A DNA stretch of 64,000 bases. It comes from Lysinibacillus agricola (GTDB taxonomy: Bacteria; Bacillota; Bacilli; Bacillales_A; Planococcaceae). The notes below the pieces were generated by a model. The model ran no database searches. It was not told the origin of the DNA and saw nothing but the letters and a program-made list of their open reading frames with translations. The stretch spans positions 5,087,501-5,151,500 of the forward strand of contig NZ_CP067341.1 of assembly GCF_016638705.1 (NCBI RefSeq), written 5' to 3'. This document shows, piece after piece, positions 1-11,480 of this stretch (position 1 is the first letter of the stretch; every line of letters begins with the position of its first letter). Made by a program: the position numbers and the translations under genes.

Positions 1-664
1 CAAATTTCTTTCCATCATTCATAAAGAGAACACGATCTGCCAGCATGGCTTCCTCTAAATCATGCGTAATGGATATTACCGTTAGCCCTGTTTCAGCACG
101 TAAAGTTTGAACTGTTTGTAATACCTCCGCACGCCCCTGTGGATCTAGCATAGATGTGGCTTCATCAAGAATAAGGAGCTTTGGTTTCAACGCCAGTGCT
201 CCTGCAATGGCAACACGCTGCTTTTGCCCACCTGATAAGTGATGTGGCTCATGATCTAAAAAATTGTTCATTTTTACTTGCTCGAGTGCTGCATGTACAC
301 GTTCTACCATCTCTTCATATGGCACTCCGTTATTTTCAAGAGCGAAAGCAACATCATCCTGCACTGTCGCTCCAACAAATTGATTGTCTGGATTTTGAAA
401 AACCATGCCCATCTGTGAGCGGCTTTCCCATAGGTTTTCTTCACTTAATGGTTCGCGTAATATACGTACATCGCCCTGCTGTGGGTATAGCAAACCATTC
501 ATAAGCTTTGCAATGGTGGATTTACCAGAACCGTTATGGCCAACAATGGCAATCCATTCTCCTTCTTGTACCGCAAAGCTTACATTTTCAACAGCATTGC
601 GACTTTCTTTTTCTTCTGGTGTATATGAAAATGTCACGTTATTTAATGATAAAATTTCTGGCAT
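1..664 (-). CDS. ecfA1: Energy-coupling factor transporter ATPase EcfA1 (partial)
   Basis: ATP-binding subunit of the shared energy-coupling module (EcfA1-EcfA2-EcfT) that powers uptake of vitamins and other micronutrients by several substrate-binding S components. About 221 N-terminal residues are visible and the C-terminus lies beyond the left edge. Motifs seen: Walker [10 protein letters not shown] near residue 40, Q-loop region [15 protein letters not shown] signature LSGGQKQR, Walker [13 protein letters not shown] and the switch His in SITHDLEEA. The ATG at 662-664 follows a GAGGAG ribosome-binding site. Position downstream of rplQ matches the Bacillus order rplQ-ecfA1-ecfA2-ecfT-truA. 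It is separated from rplQ by a terminator and a 665-nt non-coding stretch, so it is probably transcribed separately. Confidence 0.93.
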   Translation of the reverse strand, partial: MPEILSLNNVTFSYTPEEKESRNAVENVSFAVQEGEWIAIVGHNGSGKSTIAKLMNGLLYPQQGDVRILREPLSEENLWESRSQMGMVFQNPDNQFVGATVQDDVAFALENNGVPYEEMVERVHAALEQVKMNNFLDHEPHHLSGGQKQRVAIAGALALKPKLLILDEATSMLDPQGRAEVLQTVQTLRAETGLTVISITHDLEEAMLADRVLFMNDGKKF

Positions 665-943
665 TTCTAGAACTCCTCTCTACATGCTCAGCTCTACTAA
701 CTAACTTACACTTTTTTATGTATGAATTCTACTACAATCATTATGTCGATAAAAGAAAAGCGCTAAAATGACTTTCCTTTCTTTTGTTTGTTCAGATATA
801 GGCCTAAATATAATAAATAGGCTCTCTTTTAAGAATCAAACGATAAATCAAATACCAATTTCGCCTTGGCGTAATTGCGTCCGGATTTTGAATTGTGTCC
901 GCACAAAATATTATAGAAACAAAATATAAAAAGAGCCGTATAT

Positions 944-970
944 TAAAAAAAGCACCATTAAATTGGCGCT
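944..970 (-). terminator. Rho-independent terminator
   Basis: Read on the minus strand, AGCGCCA and TGGTGCT form a 7-bp stem (one G-U pair) around a 6-nt loop, followed by seven T. It lies downstream of the RNA candidate at 985-1145 and would stop read-through before ecfA1. Confidence 0.75.
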
Positions 971-984
971 ATCTCATACTTCCC

Positions 985-1145
985 TAAAAAATAAAAAAGC
1001 GCGCACCTCATTCGATAGAAATGCGCTAGTCGTTACATTTTCAAGAAACGCGGGTGCTCAAGCCCTTGTTCCCTCTGAATGAGGTGCGGAGAGCTAAACG
1101 AGACGCCACACAACAGTGTCCGCTCATCATAACGCTCAGCTTAAT
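985..1145 (-). ncRNA. Candidate structured RNA between rplQ and ecfA1
   Basis: On the minus strand a perfect 12-bp helix pairs 1077-1088 (CGCACCTCATTC) with 1002-1013 (GAATGAGGTGCG). It encloses 63 nt with internal pairing potential and runs directly into a T-rich tract (985-1000), as in an intrinsic terminator. A smaller hairpin (GACAC/GTGT) lies upstream near 1100-1125. A possible promoter precedes it (ACGACA, 18-nt spacer, TATGAT around 1131-1160). No reading frame covers it. I do not recognise the family. The position after L17 recalls the L17 downstream element, but an intervening terminator argues against a simple 3'-UTR element. Confidence 0.45.
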
Positions 1146-1164
1146 TATTTGTCGTATAAATCAT

Positions 1165-1199
1165 TTATAAAGAAAGAGGGTGGTGATTCCACCCTCTTC
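1165..1199 (-). terminator. Terminator of the alpha (rplQ) operon
   Basis: A perfect 10-bp stem (1174-1183 with 1189-1198, AAGAGGGTGG/CCACCCTCTT) with a 5-nt loop, followed on the minus strand by TTTCTTTAT. It lies about 130 nt after the rplQ stop. Confidence 0.85.
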
Positions 1200-1218
1200 A
1201 CCACTTGTCTTCTCTTAT

Positions 1219-1319
1219 GAATCAATTATGCCTCGGCATAATTGCGTCCGGAATCGGCTTTGTGCCTGTACAAAGAAATCCTTTGCAATTCCGTGACATC
1301 CGCCGGAGGCTTTAACTTC
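1219..1319 (-). repeat. Interspersed repeat, family A, copy 1
   Basis: A roughly 100-bp sequence starting just after the rplQ stop and nearly identical to 16081-16180 in the same orientation. It contains the palindrome AATTATGCC-TC-GGCATAATT and a second hairpin (CTTTGT/ACAAAG). A diverged partial copy lies near 850-914. No coding potential is evident. Confidence 0.75.
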
Positions 1320-1329
1320 TTTCAAGAAG

Positions 1330-1710
1330 TTAAACTAATTCAATCACAACAACAGGTGCACCGTCACCACGACGAGGACCTACTTTAAGAATACGAGTGT
1401 AACCACCTTGACGCTCTGCATAACGTGGTGCAACATCATCAAATAACTTTTGAAGTGCAAATGAAGTTGTTTCGTTACCTTCTGCATCAGTAGTTGTTAC
1501 TAGTTCACGACGGATGAATGCAGCAGCTTGACGGCGTGCATGTAAATCACCGCGTTTACCTAAAGTAATCATTTTTTCAACAGCTTTACGTACTTCTTTA
1601 GCGCGAGCCTCAGTAGTTTCGATACGCTCGTTGATGATTAAATCAGTAGCTAAGTCACGTAACATCGCTTTACGTTGAGAACTTGTACGACCAAGTTTTC
1701 TGTAACCCAT
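1330..1710 (-). CDS. rplQ: 50S ribosomal protein L17
   Basis: L17 of the large subunit, 126 residues against about 120 in B. subtilis. The N-terminus [20 protein letters not shown] and the C-terminal [17 protein letters not shown] are typical of the family. Last gene of the alpha operon (infA-rpmJ-rpsM-rpsK-rpoA-rplQ), 57 nt after rpoA, with a GAGGGAAACATCC-type Shine-Dalgarno before ATG. A small hairpin, family A repeat and strong terminator follow. Confidence 0.98.
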   Translation of the reverse strand: MGYRKLGRTSSQRKAMLRDLATDLIINERIETTEARAKEVRKAVEKMITLGKRGDLHARRQAAAFIRRELVTTTDAEGNETTSFALQKLFDDVAPRYAERQGGYTRILKVGPRRGDGAPVVVIELV

Positions 1711-1767
1711 GGATGTTTCCCTCCTTTATAAAAAATTATCTGATCTTGTAAGTTTTGTTTAAATCGC

Positions 1768-2712
1768 TTAGTCTTCTTTGCGTAATCCTAAACCAAGCTC
1801 TTCTAACTTCGCTTTTACTTCTTCTAGTGACTTACGTCCAAGGTTACGAACTTTCATCATATCGTCTTCTGACTTATTCGCAAGTTCTAGTACTGTATTA
1901 ATACCAGCGCGTTTTAAGCAGTTATAAGAGCGAACAGAAAGATCAAGTTCTTCGATAGTCATCTCTAAAACTTTTTCTTTTTGATCTTCTTCTTTTTCGA
2001 CCATGATTTCAGCAGTTTGTGCCTCATCTGTCATGCCAACGAAGATGTTTAGATGCTCGGTTAAAATTTTTGCTCCGAGCGAAATCGCCTCTTTCGGACC
2101 GATGCTACCATCTGTCCACACATCAAGAGAAAGTTTATCGTAGTCAGAAGACTGACCTACACGAGTATTTTCCACTTGGAAATTGACGCGTGATACTGGA
2201 GTGTAAATAGAGTCGATCGGGATCACGCCGATAGGAAGATCCTCACGTTTGTTTTGATCAGCAGGAGTGTAACCACGGCCGCGTTGAGCGTACATACGCA
2301 TACGTAAATGACCGTTTTTAGCGATTGTTGCAATATATAGATCCGGGTTTAAAATTTCTACATCACTGTCATGTGTAATGTCAGCAGCTGTAACTGTACC
2401 ATCGCCTTTTACATCAATCTCAATAACTTTTTCTTCGTCAGAGTAGATTTTAAGAGCTAGTTTTTTCACGTTCAAAATAATTGAAGCTACATCCTCTACA
2501 ACGCCTTCTACAGTTGAGAATTCGTGAAGAACACCGTCAATTTGAATTGAAGTGACAGCAGCTCCTGGTAATGAAGACAGAAGGATACGACGTAAAGAAT
2601 TACCCAAAGTGTTTCCATATCCGCGTTCAAGCGGTTCTACAACAAACTTTCCATATTTGGAATCTTCGCTGATCTCCACCGTTTCAATCTTTGGTTTTTC
2701 AATTTCGATCAT
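1768..2712 (-). CDS. rpoA: DNA-directed RNA polymerase subunit alpha
   Basis: Alpha subunit, 314 residues, the usual Bacillus length. The N-terminal dimerisation domain (about 1-230) carries the conserved [15 protein letters not shown] segment that nucleates assembly with beta and beta'. After an acidic linker, the C-terminal domain (about 250-314) has the helix-hairpin-helix fold ([19 protein letters not shown]) that contacts UP elements and activators. The start is set by AAGGAGGGTAAATGAAATG. The 139-nt gap from rpsK is long for this cluster and may hold its own promoter. Confidence 0.99.
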   Translation of the reverse strand: MIEIEKPKIETVEISEDSKYGKFVVEPLERGYGNTLGNSLRRILLSSLPGAAVTSIQIDGVLHEFSTVEGVVEDVASIILNVKKLALKIYSDEEKVIEIDVKGDGTVTAADITHDSDVEILNPDLYIATIAKNGHLRMRMYAQRGRGYTPADQNKREDLPIGVIPIDSIYTPVSRVNFQVENTRVGQSSDYDKLSLDVWTDGSIGPKEAISLGAKILTEHLNIFVGMTDEAQTAEIMVEKEEDQKEKVLEMTIEELDLSVRSYNCLKRAGINTVLELANKSEDDMMKVRNLGRKSLEEVKAKLEELGLGLRKED

Positions 2713-2787
2713 TTCATTTACCCTCCTTCAAAACATCGAATGTATAGGTTCTTTCCATCATAGATTCGATCGTCAATGACGTATCGT

Positions 2788-2816
2788 TTATTATCTGCAC
2801 AAGACAGTCTGTACAA
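2788..2816 (-). promoter_or_regulatory. Possible promoter upstream of rpoA
   Basis: On the minus strand, TTGTAC (2811-2816), a 17-nt spacer and TAATAA (2788-2793) lie in the rpsK-rpoA gap. Similarity to the sigma-A consensus is moderate and no activity is implied. Confidence 0.3.
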
Positions 2817-2851
2817 AAAATGATGTTCTCATACAATATGAGACGCACCCA

Positions 2852-3259
<408 letters not shown>

Positions 3260-3266
3260 TTACTTA

Positions 3267-3632
3267 TTATTTTTTCTTGTTCGCAACTGTTTTACGAGGA
3301 CCTTTACGCGTACGCGCATTGTTCTTCGTATTTTGACCACGAACAGGTAAACCACGACGGTGACGGATACCACGGAATGAACCGATTTCCATCAAACGTT
3401 TGATATTTAATGAAGTTTCGCGACGTAAGTCACCTTCAAGTTTGTATTTGTCTAATTGTTCACGGATTTTGTTTAACTCATCTTCAGTTAAGTCGCGTAC
3501 GCGTGTATCTTCTGAAATGCCTGCGTCAGCTAATACTTTCTGAGCTGTAGTTTTACCAATACCGAAAATGTAAGTTAATGAAATTACCACGCGTTTGTCG
3601 CGAGGAATGTCAACACCAGCAATACGTGCCAT
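3267..3632 (-). CDS. rpsM: 30S ribosomal protein S13
   Basis: S13 of the small-subunit head, forming intersubunit bridges and contacting P-site tRNA through its basic tail. It has 121 residues, matching Bacillus. The helix-hairpin-helix segment [15 protein letters not shown] and the C-terminal [19 protein letters not shown] are conserved. It lies 24 nt after rpmJ with an AAAGGAGG ribosome-binding site. Confidence 0.98.
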   Translation of the reverse strand: MARIAGVDIPRDKRVVISLTYIFGIGKTTAQKVLADAGISEDTRVRDLTEDELNKIREQLDKYKLEGDLRRETSLNIKRLMEIGSFRGIRHRRGLPVRGQNTKNNARTRKGPRKTVANKKK

Positions 3633-3656
3633 GTACGTTGTGCACCTCCTTTAGAA

Positions 3657-3770
<114 letters not shown>

Positions 3771-3807
3771 CTAACCTAACCTCCTTAATAGTCCGGAGCG
3801 CAAAAGA

Positions 3808-4026
3808 TTATTTAAAACGGTATGTGATACGACCGCGAGTTAAATCATAAGGGGATAACTCGATAGTAACCTTATCTCCTGGTAGAATACGGATAAAGTG
3901 CATACGAATCTTACCAGATACGTGTGCTAGAATCACATGTCCATTTTCTAATTCTACCTTAAACATCGCGTTTGGCAAAGTCTCAACAACTGTTCCTTCG
4001 ACTTCAATTACATCATCTTTCGCCAT
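3808..4026 (-). CDS. infA: Translation initiation factor IF-1
   Basis: IF-1, 72 residues, a single S1-type OB fold that occupies the A site of the 30S subunit during initiation. The sequence from [20 protein letters not shown] to the [12 protein letters not shown] end is typical. In B. subtilis infA lies downstream of map and a KOW-protein gene. Both are missing here, and infA instead follows 410 nt of non-coding DNA with its own strong promoter. Confidence 0.98.
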   Translation of the reverse strand: MAKDDVIEVEGTVVETLPNAMFKVELENGHVILAHVSGKIRMHFIRILPGDKVTIELSPYDLTRGRITYRFK

Positions 4027-4282
4027 CTACTCTGTCTCCTCTCTATATGCAAATTAAAGTTCTCATCGTTACATCAAACGGATATCTGCTGCAACTATAG
4101 ATGCAACCTCGTTTCAACATATGTTTGGATTGTATGAGAGATGTTGAAAGACGCTCGTCTGGTTTCGTTTCACACAATCCACGGAATATACAGGACCAGT
4201 AAGGACACTGACTTCCCATGTTTACACGAATACCGGAATGTCTAGGATGAGATATTCATACCCGTTACACAGATGCTTCCAC
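4027..4282 (-). promoter_or_regulatory. Long infA leader with competing inverted repeats
   Basis: The untranslated leader predicted from the promoter at 4290-4318 is about 255 nt. It contains a perfect 9-bp inverted repeat (4112-4120 with 4141-4149, TTTCAACAT/ATGTTGAAA). Its loop holds GGATTGT (4127-4133), complementary to ACAATCC at 4174-4180. The two pairings can form a pseudoknot or alternative structures. No family is recognised. Confidence 0.4.
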
Positions 4283-4289
4283 GAAACCC

Positions 4290-4318
4290 ATTATACTCTT
4301 TCAAAAGTAATGTTGCAC
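4290..4318 (-). promoter_or_regulatory. Predicted sigma-A promoter for infA
   Basis: On the minus strand: GTGCAA (4313-4318), 17-nt spacer, consensus TATAAT (4290-4295). A second candidate just upstream reads TTGCAA, 17 nt, TATATA, so infA and the alpha operon can probably be expressed independently of secY-adk. Confidence 0.7.
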
Positions 4319-4436
4319 TTTTTAAAAGAAATATATACCGGGCACAATATGCTTTTGCAACTCTCAAAAAAATTATATTCGTTGTTGCTCCCGCATGCCT
4401 CCCGCGGAAGCAGTATTCTGCGCCCGGAGCCGGGTA

Positions 4437-5147
<711 letters not shown>

Positions 5148-5160
5148 CTAAAAACCAACA

Positions 5161-6456
5161 TTATTTCATAAAGCCTTTGTAGTGACGTTTAACAAGTTGA
5201 GATTCTAGCTGCTTCATCGTTTCGAGCGCTACGCCGACTACGATAATAATACTAGTACCACCGATTTGCACTGTGGCAGGTAGATTCATAAAGCTTATGA
5301 ATATAATCGGCATTACAGAAATAACAGTTAAGAAAATCGCACCGACAAATGTCAGACGATATAACACGCTTGTTAAATACGTTTGTGTACTTTCACCAGG
5401 GCGAATACCCGGAATGTAAGCACCTTGCTTTTTCAAGTTATCTGCCACATTTTCTGGATTCACTTGTATGAATGCATAGAAATATGTGAACGCGATGATC
5501 AATGCAACGTAAACAATCATCCCAACAGGTTTTGTATTATCAAACGTGTTTTCAATGAATGTTGTTACAGCACCTTCACCAAAGAACGGAACTAACGTAC
5601 GAGGTGTCATAAGAAACGCTGATGCAAAGATTACCGGAATAACCCCTGCAGCATTTACTTTTAACGGTAAATGCGTTTGTTGACCACCAGTTTGTTGGTT
5701 ACGTCCAGTAACTCGTTTTGCATATTGAATTGGAATTTTACGTAGTGCTTGTTGCACGTAGATAACCCCAACAACAACTGCAAGCATAATTAAAACAAGT
5801 AATCCAAGGATTATTAGGTTGATAAATAGCTTATCACCCGCACCTTCGATTTGTTGTGCATAGATTTGGTTGATACCCGTAGGTAATGCCGCAACGATAC
5901 CTGCGAAAATTACAATAGAAATACCATTACCGACACCATGCGCAGTAATTTGATCAGCAAGCCATACTAGGAATGCTGTACCCGCTGTTAATACAATAGA
6001 AATTGTAACATATGTTAAAATTCCTTCTTCTTTAATCAATGACCCGCCGTACATTCTATTAAAACCAAATGACATCGCGAATGATTGGATAAAGGCAAGA
6101 ACGATTGTAAAGTAACGAGTAAATTGAGCAAGTTTTCGTCTTCCGACTTCACCTTGCTTTGCCCACTCAGCAAATTTCGGTACTACGTCCATTTGCAATA
6201 ACTGAACAATGATTGAAGCAGTGATGTAAGGCATAATTCCCATCGCAAAGATAGAGAAGTTCTTTAAAGCACCACCGCCAAAAGTATTCAGGAAACCAAC
6301 GAGGTTGAACTCATCAGTTGCCTTTAATACATTAGCGTCAACGTTCGGTACTGGTACAAACGTACCAATACGGAAAACGATTAACATTAAAAGGGTGAAA
6401 ATGATCTTATTTCGTATATCTCGAACACGCATAAAGTTAGAGATTGTCTGAAACAT
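5161..6456 (-). CDS. secY: Protein translocase subunit SecY
   Basis: Channel subunit of the SecYEG translocon in the cytoplasmic membrane, which exports and inserts proteins. It has 431 residues with ten predicted membrane helices. The N-terminus [18 protein letters not shown] and the plug/TM2 region ([19 protein letters not shown]) are recognisable. Basic cytosolic loops such as [12 protein letters not shown] contact SecA or the ribosome. Its ATG overlaps the rplO stop by one base (TAATG), implying translational coupling to rplO. Confidence 0.98.
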   Translation of the reverse strand: MFQTISNFMRVRDIRNKIIFTLLMLIVFRIGTFVPVPNVDANVLKATDEFNLVGFLNTFGGGALKNFSIFAMGIMPYITASIIVQLLQMDVVPKFAEWAKQGEVGRRKLAQFTRYFTIVLAFIQSFAMSFGFNRMYGGSLIKEEGILTYVTISIVLTAGTAFLVWLADQITAHGVGNGISIVIFAGIVAALPTGINQIYAQQIEGAGDKLFINLIILGLLVLIMLAVVVGVIYVQQALRKIPIQYAKRVTGRNQQTGGQQTHLPLKVNAAGVIPVIFASAFLMTPRTLVPFFGEGAVTTFIENTFDNTKPVGMIVYVALIIAFTYFYAFIQVNPENVADNLKKQGAYIPGIRPGESTQTYLTSVLYRLTFVGAIFLTVISVMPIIFISFMNLPATVQIGGTSIIIVVGVALETMKQLESQLVKRHYKGFMK

Positions 6457-6896
6457 TAAATCACCTCAGTAGTTCCGCCGGCATTTTCAATTGCTTCTTT
6501 AGCCGAAGCTGAGAATTTATGAGCTTTTACTGTAAGCTTTTTGTTAAGAGTTCCGTTTCCAAGAACTTTAATTCCAGCTTTTTCATTGCTCACTAAACCT
6601 GTTTCAAGTAATAATGCAGTTGTTACCTCTGCACCATCTTCAAAACGGTTTAATGTGTCAAGATTAACGATCGCGTACTCTTTACGGTTAATGTTAGTAA
6701 AGCCGCGTTTCGGTAAACGACGGAATAAAGGGTTTTGACCACCTTCGAATCCTGGGCGTACACCGCCGCCAGAACGAGAGTTTTGACCTTTATGACCTCT
6801 ACCTGCAGTTTTACCGTTACCAGAACCGATACCGCGACCTACGCGGTTACGTACTTACAGGGAACCTTCTGCTGGTTTTAACTCATGAAGTTTCAT
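6456..6896 (-). pseudogene. rplO: 50S ribosomal protein L15, interrupted by an in-frame stop
   Basis: The frame encodes a full-length 146-codon L15 (start MKLHELKPAEGS at 6896, end GGTTEVI before secY), but codon 14 is TAA (6855-6857). The family normally reads Ser-Arg-Lys-Val here. The DNA reads TCC CTG TAA GTA instead of an expected TCC CGT AAA GTA, which one inserted T plus one deleted A would explain. No ATG, GTG or TTG start with a ribosome-binding site follows nearby, so a 13-residue peptide is predicted. The remaining 132 codons look under normal constraint ([20 protein letters not shown]), so the lesion is recent or a sequence error. Confidence 0.85.
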
Positions 6897-6930
6897 ATTG
6901 GATGGCACCTCCTTGTTCGTTAATTAAAAA

Positions 6931-7113
6931 TTAGTTTTCTTTGACAGTAACTAAGTGAGCTACTACATCAATCATACCGCGAGTCGCTGCATTGTCAGCT
7001 TTCTCAACAGTTTGGTTTAATTTACGTAAACCTAATGCTTCAATAGTTTTGCGTTGTGCTGGTTTAGAACCAATCACAGATTTTGTAAGGGTGATTTCTA
7101 ATTTGTTAGCCAT
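6931..7113 (-). CDS. rpmD: 50S ribosomal protein L30
   Basis: L30, 60 residues, a small protein of the large subunit central protuberance side. [20 protein letters not shown] and the [20 protein letters not shown] stretch are diagnostic. It sits 13 nt after rpsE and 34 nt before rplO in the spc operon. Confidence 0.97.
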   Translation of the reverse strand: MANKLEITLTKSVIGSKPAQRKTIEALGLRKLNQTVEKADNAATRGMIDVVAHLVTVKEN

Positions 7114-7126
7114 TATCTTTCCCCCC

Positions 7127-7630
7127 TTATCCTAATATTTCTTCCACTGATTTACCACGTAATTTAGCTACGTCCTCTACGCGTTTTAATTCAGTTAAAC
7201 CTTGAATAGTTGCACGCACCATGTTAATTGGTGTGTTAGTTCCAAGTGATTTTGAAAGAATATCAGTAATACCAGCAAGTTCTAGTACTGCACGTACTGG
7301 ACCACCAGCGATAACCCCTGTACCAGGAGCAGCAGGTTTAATTAGGATTTCTCCTGCACCAAAGCGACCTTGCACTAAGTGTGGAGTTGTTCCACCTACG
7401 CGTGGCACTTCGATTAAGTTTTTCTTCGCATCTTCAACAGCTTTACGGATAGCGTCTGGCACCTCTTGAGCTTTACCAGTACCGAAACCTACATGACCGT
7501 TTTTATCGCCAACAACAACTAATGCTGTGAAGCGGAAGCGACGTCCACCTTTAACAACTTTTGCAACACGGTTAATAGTAACTACGCGTTCTTCAAGTTC
7601 TCCAAGTTTGTTTGCGTCAATTCGACTCAT
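7127..7630 (-). CDS. rpsE: 30S ribosomal protein S5
   Basis: S5, 167 residues, controls decoding fidelity near the mRNA entry site. The N-terminal double-stranded-RNA-binding domain includes [18 protein letters not shown], where spectinomycin-resistance changes fall in other bacteria. This loop looks wild type. The C-terminal domain ([20 protein letters not shown]) is typical. Spacing to rplR is 21 nt. Confidence 0.98.
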   Translation of the reverse strand: MSRIDANKLGELEERVVTINRVAKVVKGGRRFRFTALVVVGDKNGHVGFGTGKAQEVPDAIRKAVEDAKKNLIEVPRVGGTTPHLVQGRFGAGEILIKPAAPGTGVIAGGPVRAVLELAGITDILSKSLGTNTPINMVRATIQGLTELKRVEDVAKLRGKSVEEILG

Positions 7631-7651
7631 GAAATGTGTCCCTCCTTCTTA

Positions 7652-8011
7652 TTAAAATTCTAAACCGTTCTCACGTGCAGCTTCAGCTAAAGCTTTTACA
7701 CGTCCATGATATAAGTAACCACCACGGTCAAATACTACAGCAGTAATATTTTTTTCCGTAGCGCGTTTTGCGATTGTTTCACCGACTTTAGTTGCAGCAT
7801 CAACATTGCTACCAGCAGCTTCAAAACCATTTTCTTGAGAAGATGCGCTAACAATTGTTACGCCTGCTACGTCATCGATAAGTTGAGCGTAGATGTTCTT
7901 GTTAGAACGGAATACGTTTAAGCGTGGACGCTCAGCAGTACCCGAAATTTTAGAACGTACGCGTGCATGACGTTTTTTACGAACCTGATTTTTATCTTGT
8001 TTCGTAATCAC
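7652..8011 (-). CDS. rplR: 50S ribosomal protein L18
   Basis: L18, 119 residues from a GTG start, binds 5S rRNA with L5 in the central protuberance. [19 protein letters not shown] aligns with the B. subtilis start. The AAAGGAG ribosome-binding site lies 8 nt before GTG at 8009-8011, and an earlier in-frame GTG overlaps that site and is unlikely. The [20 protein letters not shown] end is conserved. Confidence 0.96.
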   Translation of the reverse strand: MITKQDKNQVRKKRHARVRSKISGTAERPRLNVFRSNKNIYAQLIDDVAGVTIVSASSQENGFEAAGSNVDAATKVGETIAKRATEKNITAVVFDRGGYLYHGRVKALAEAARENGLEF

Positions 8012-8043
8012 AAGGGTCACTCCTTTCTAATGCTTAAGCAGCA

Positions 8044-8583
8044 TTATTTACCTGTTTTACCTTCTTTACGACGAACATATTCGCCTTCATAACGGATACC
8101 TTTACCTTTGTAAGGCTCTGGTGGACGCACGTCACGGATGTTAGATGCAAGAGCACCAACGCGTTCTTTGCTAATACCTTTAACGATGATCTTAGTGTTA
8201 GAAGGAACTTCAACTTCTAGACCATCTTCAGGTGTGAACTCAACTGGATGTGAATAACCTACGTTAAGAACAAGTTTTTTACCTTGTAATTGCGCACGGT
8301 AACCGACACCGATTAGTTCTAATGATTTTTCGAAACCTGCAGAAACACCAGTAACCATGTTCGCTAATAGCGCACGAGTTGTACCGTGGTTTGTGCGGTG
8401 TTCTTTTGAGTCAGAAGGACGAGATACAGAAATCACATTACCTTCTTGCTCAATTTTCATATCTTGGTGGAAAGAACGAACAAGTTCGCCTTTAGGACCT
8501 TTAACGGTAACTGAGTTGTCAGCTGCAACAGTAACAGTTACGTTAGCTGGTACCTCGATAATTTTTTTACCTACACGAGACAT
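8044..8583 (-). CDS. rplF: 50S ribosomal protein L6
   Basis: L6, 179 residues, two similar RNA-binding domains near the sarcin-ricin loop and factor-binding region. The N-terminus [17 protein letters not shown] and the C-terminal motif [15 protein letters not shown] are signature sequences. It lies 30 nt after rpsH in the spc operon with a GGAGGTGCAAC ribosome-binding site. Confidence 0.98.
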   Translation of the reverse strand: MSRVGKKIIEVPANVTVTVAADNSVTVKGPKGELVRSFHQDMKIEQEGNVISVSRPSDSKEHRTNHGTTRALLANMVTGVSAGFEKSLELIGVGYRAQLQGKKLVLNVGYSHPVEFTPEDGLEVEVPSNTKIIVKGISKERVGALASNIRDVRPPEPYKGKGIRYEGEYVRRKEGKTGK

Positions 8584-8613
8584 TTAGTTGCACCTCCATT
8601 CATTTATTGCTAA

Positions 8614-9012
8614 TTACCAAACGTATGCTAGAACTTCGCCGCCAACTTGTTTAGCGCGAGCTTCTTTATCTGTTAATAAACCTTGTGAAGTTGACACTAA
8701 AGCGATACCAAGACCGTTCAGTACTTTAGGCACTTCATTTGTTTTTGCATATACTCGTAGACCAGGTTTAGAAATACGTTTTAAGCCAGTGATAACGCGC
8801 TCGTTATCTTTACCGTATTTTAAGAAGATACGGATAATACCTTGCTTGTTGTCTTCCACGTATTCTACGTCACGTACGAAACCTTCGCGCTTTAAAATTT
8901 CAGCGATTTCTTTTTTCACGTTGGAAGCTGGTACTTCTAACTTCTCGTGACGAACCATGTTCGCATTACGAATGCGAGTAAGCATATCTGCAATCGGATC
9001 AGTCATTGTCAT
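8614..9012 (-). CDS. rpsH: 30S ribosomal protein S8
   Basis: S8, 132 residues, a primary 16S rRNA binder. [18 protein letters not shown] and the C-terminal [16 protein letters not shown] match the family and the B. subtilis length. S8 is the translational repressor of the spc operon in E. coli. No such control can be read from this sequence. It lies 29 nt after rpsN. Confidence 0.98.
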   Translation of the reverse strand: MTMTDPIADMLTRIRNANMVRHEKLEVPASNVKKEIAEILKREGFVRDVEYVEDNKQGIIRIFLKYGKDNERVITGLKRISKPGLRVYAKTNEVPKVLNGLGIALVSTSQGLLTDKEARAKQVGGEVLAYVW

Positions 9013-9041
9013 TACATTTACCTCCTTCCCAAATTAGGGGA

Positions 9042-9248
<207 letters not shown>

Positions 9249-9788
9249 TTACTTTTGGAACGGCATACCGAATTGTGTCAATAACTCGCGAGCTTCTTCA
9301 TCAGAATTCGCTGTCGTTACGATCACGATGTCCATACCGCGTACTTTTGAAACTTTATCGTAATCGATTTCTGGGAAAATTAATTGCTCTTTAACACCTA
9401 AAGTGTAGTTACCGCGACCGTCGAATGCTTTTTTAGAAACACCACGGAAGTCACGTACACGAGGTAGTGAAATTGAGATTAATTTGTCCAAGAATTCATA
9501 CATACGCTCACCGCGTAATGTAACTTTAGCACCGATAGGCATACCTTCACGTAGACGGAAACCTGCGATCGATTTTTTCGCTTTAGTTACAACTGGTTTT
9601 TGACCAGTGATAATTGTTAATTCTTCTACAGCTGCATCTAATGCTTTTGAGTTTTGAACTGCGTCACCAACACCCATGTTGATAACGATTTTGTCAACTT
9701 TCGGCAATTGCATAACTGATTTATATCCGAATTTGCTCATAAGAGCAGATGAAACTTCATTTGAATATTTTTCTTTTAGGCGGCTCAT
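9249..9788 (-). CDS. rplE: 50S ribosomal protein L5
   Basis: L5, 179 residues, binds 5S rRNA and contacts P-site tRNA at bridge B1b. [12 protein letters not shown], the [20 protein letters not shown] core and the [21 protein letters not shown] end are conserved. It is followed by rpsN after 21 nt. Confidence 0.98.
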   Translation of the reverse strand: MSRLKEKYSNEVSSALMSKFGYKSVMQLPKVDKIVINMGVGDAVQNSKALDAAVEELTIITGQKPVVTKAKKSIAGFRLREGMPIGAKVTLRGERMYEFLDKLISISLPRVRDFRGVSKKAFDGRGNYTLGVKEQLIFPEIDYDKVSKVRGMDIVIVTTANSDEEARELLTQFGMPFQK

Positions 9789-9816
9789 TTGTTTACCTCC
9801 CTTCTTTTTATAGAAA

Positions 9817-10125
9817 TTAGTCGATTACTGCACCTGATTTTTTTGCAACACGAACTTTTTTACCGTTTTCGATTTTATAACCTACACGAGTCGGCTCGCC
9901 AGATTTAGGATCGATTAGCATTACGTTCGAAACGTGAATTGCAGCCTCTTGGCTTACAATTCCACCTTGTGGATTCAATTGGTTAGGTTTTACGTGTTTT
10001 TTCACGATATTCACACCTTCAACAAGAACGCGATCTTGTTTAGGGTAAGAAGCAAGAATTACGCCTTCTTTGCCTTTGTCCTTACCAGTGATAACCTTAA
10101 CCTTGTCACCTTTTTTTACATGCAT
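9817..10125 (-). CDS. rplX: 50S ribosomal protein L24
   Basis: L24, 102 residues, an assembly-initiating protein near the peptide exit tunnel. The N-terminal KOW motif ([18 protein letters not shown]) is clear. Start ATG at 10125 with an AAGGAGGTGCGACAGC ribosome-binding site. It lies 35 nt after rplN. Confidence 0.98.
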   Translation of the reverse strand: MHVKKGDKVKVITGKDKGKEGVILASYPKQDRVLVEGVNIVKKHVKPNQLNPQGGIVSQEAAIHVSNVMLIDPKSGEPTRVGYKIENGKKVRVAKKSGAVID

Positions 10126-10160
10126 GCTGTCGCACCTCCTTGATTGGCACTATCATGAAA

Positions 10161-10529
10161 TTAAAGAACTTCTGGAGCTAGAGAAACGATTTTCATGAAG
10201 TTGCTGTCACGTAATTCACGTGCAACAGGTCCGAAAATACGAGTTCCGCGTGGTGATTTATCATCACGAATAATTACACAAGCATTTTCATCAAATTTGA
10301 TGTACGTACCGTCTTTACGACGTACGCCTGATTTTGTACGAACGATAACAGCTTTAACAACGTCACCCTTCTTAACAACGCCACCTGGTGTTGCTTTCTT
10401 AACTGTACAAACAACGATATCACCGATGTTAGCAGTTTTACGGCCAGAGCCACCAAGCACTTTAATTGTAAGAACTTCACGTGCACCTGAGTTGTCAGCA
10501 ACTTTCATACGACTTTCTTGTTGGATCAC
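10161..10529 (-). CDS. rplN: 50S ribosomal protein L14
   Basis: L14, 122 residues, on the intersubunit face contacting 16S rRNA (bridges B5 and B8). [20 protein letters not shown] and the [25 protein letters not shown] end are unmistakable. It is 43 nt after rpsQ. Confidence 0.98.
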   Translation of the reverse strand: MIQQESRMKVADNSGAREVLTIKVLGGSGRKTANIGDIVVCTVKKATPGGVVKKGDVVKAVIVRTKSGVRRKDGTYIKFDENACVIIRDDKSPRGTRIFGPVARELRDSNFMKIVSLAPEVL

Positions 10530-10572
10530 TTAGGTTACCTCCCTTCGGAAATTGGTTGTTCCGAAATAGTTA

Positions 10573-10836
10573 TTAAATAATAACCGCTTTTTCTACAACT
10601 TCAACTAGACGGAAACGTTTAGTAGCTGATAGCGGGCGAGTTTCCATGATACGTACGATATCACCGATTTTCGCTGTGTTTAATTCATCATGAGCCTTAA
10701 ACTTTTTAGAGTATTTTACACGTTTACCATAAAGCTTGTGCTTTTTGTGAGTTTCAACTAAAACAGTTACAGTTTTGTCCATTTTATCTGAAACAACGCG
10801 GCCCGTGTAAACTTTGCGTTGATTACGCTCAGTCAT
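10573..10836 (-). CDS. rpsQ: 30S ribosomal protein S17
   Basis: S17, 87 residues, OB-fold primary binder of 16S rRNA 5' domain. [20 protein letters not shown] and [20 protein letters not shown] are typical. It follows rpmC by 18 nt. Confidence 0.98.
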   Translation of the reverse strand: MTERNQRKVYTGRVVSDKMDKTVTVLVETHKKHKLYGKRVKYSKKFKAHDELNTAKIGDIVRIMETRPLSATKRFRLVEVVEKAVII

Positions 10837-10854
10837 ACTTGAAAACCTCCTTTA

Positions 10855-11479
<625 letters not shown>

Positions 11480-11480
11480 A

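Noticed and set aside
6541..6738. Plus-strand frames opposite rplO as a replacement gene
   Set aside because: The minus-strand frame clearly encodes L15, and the plus-strand frame is its shadow.
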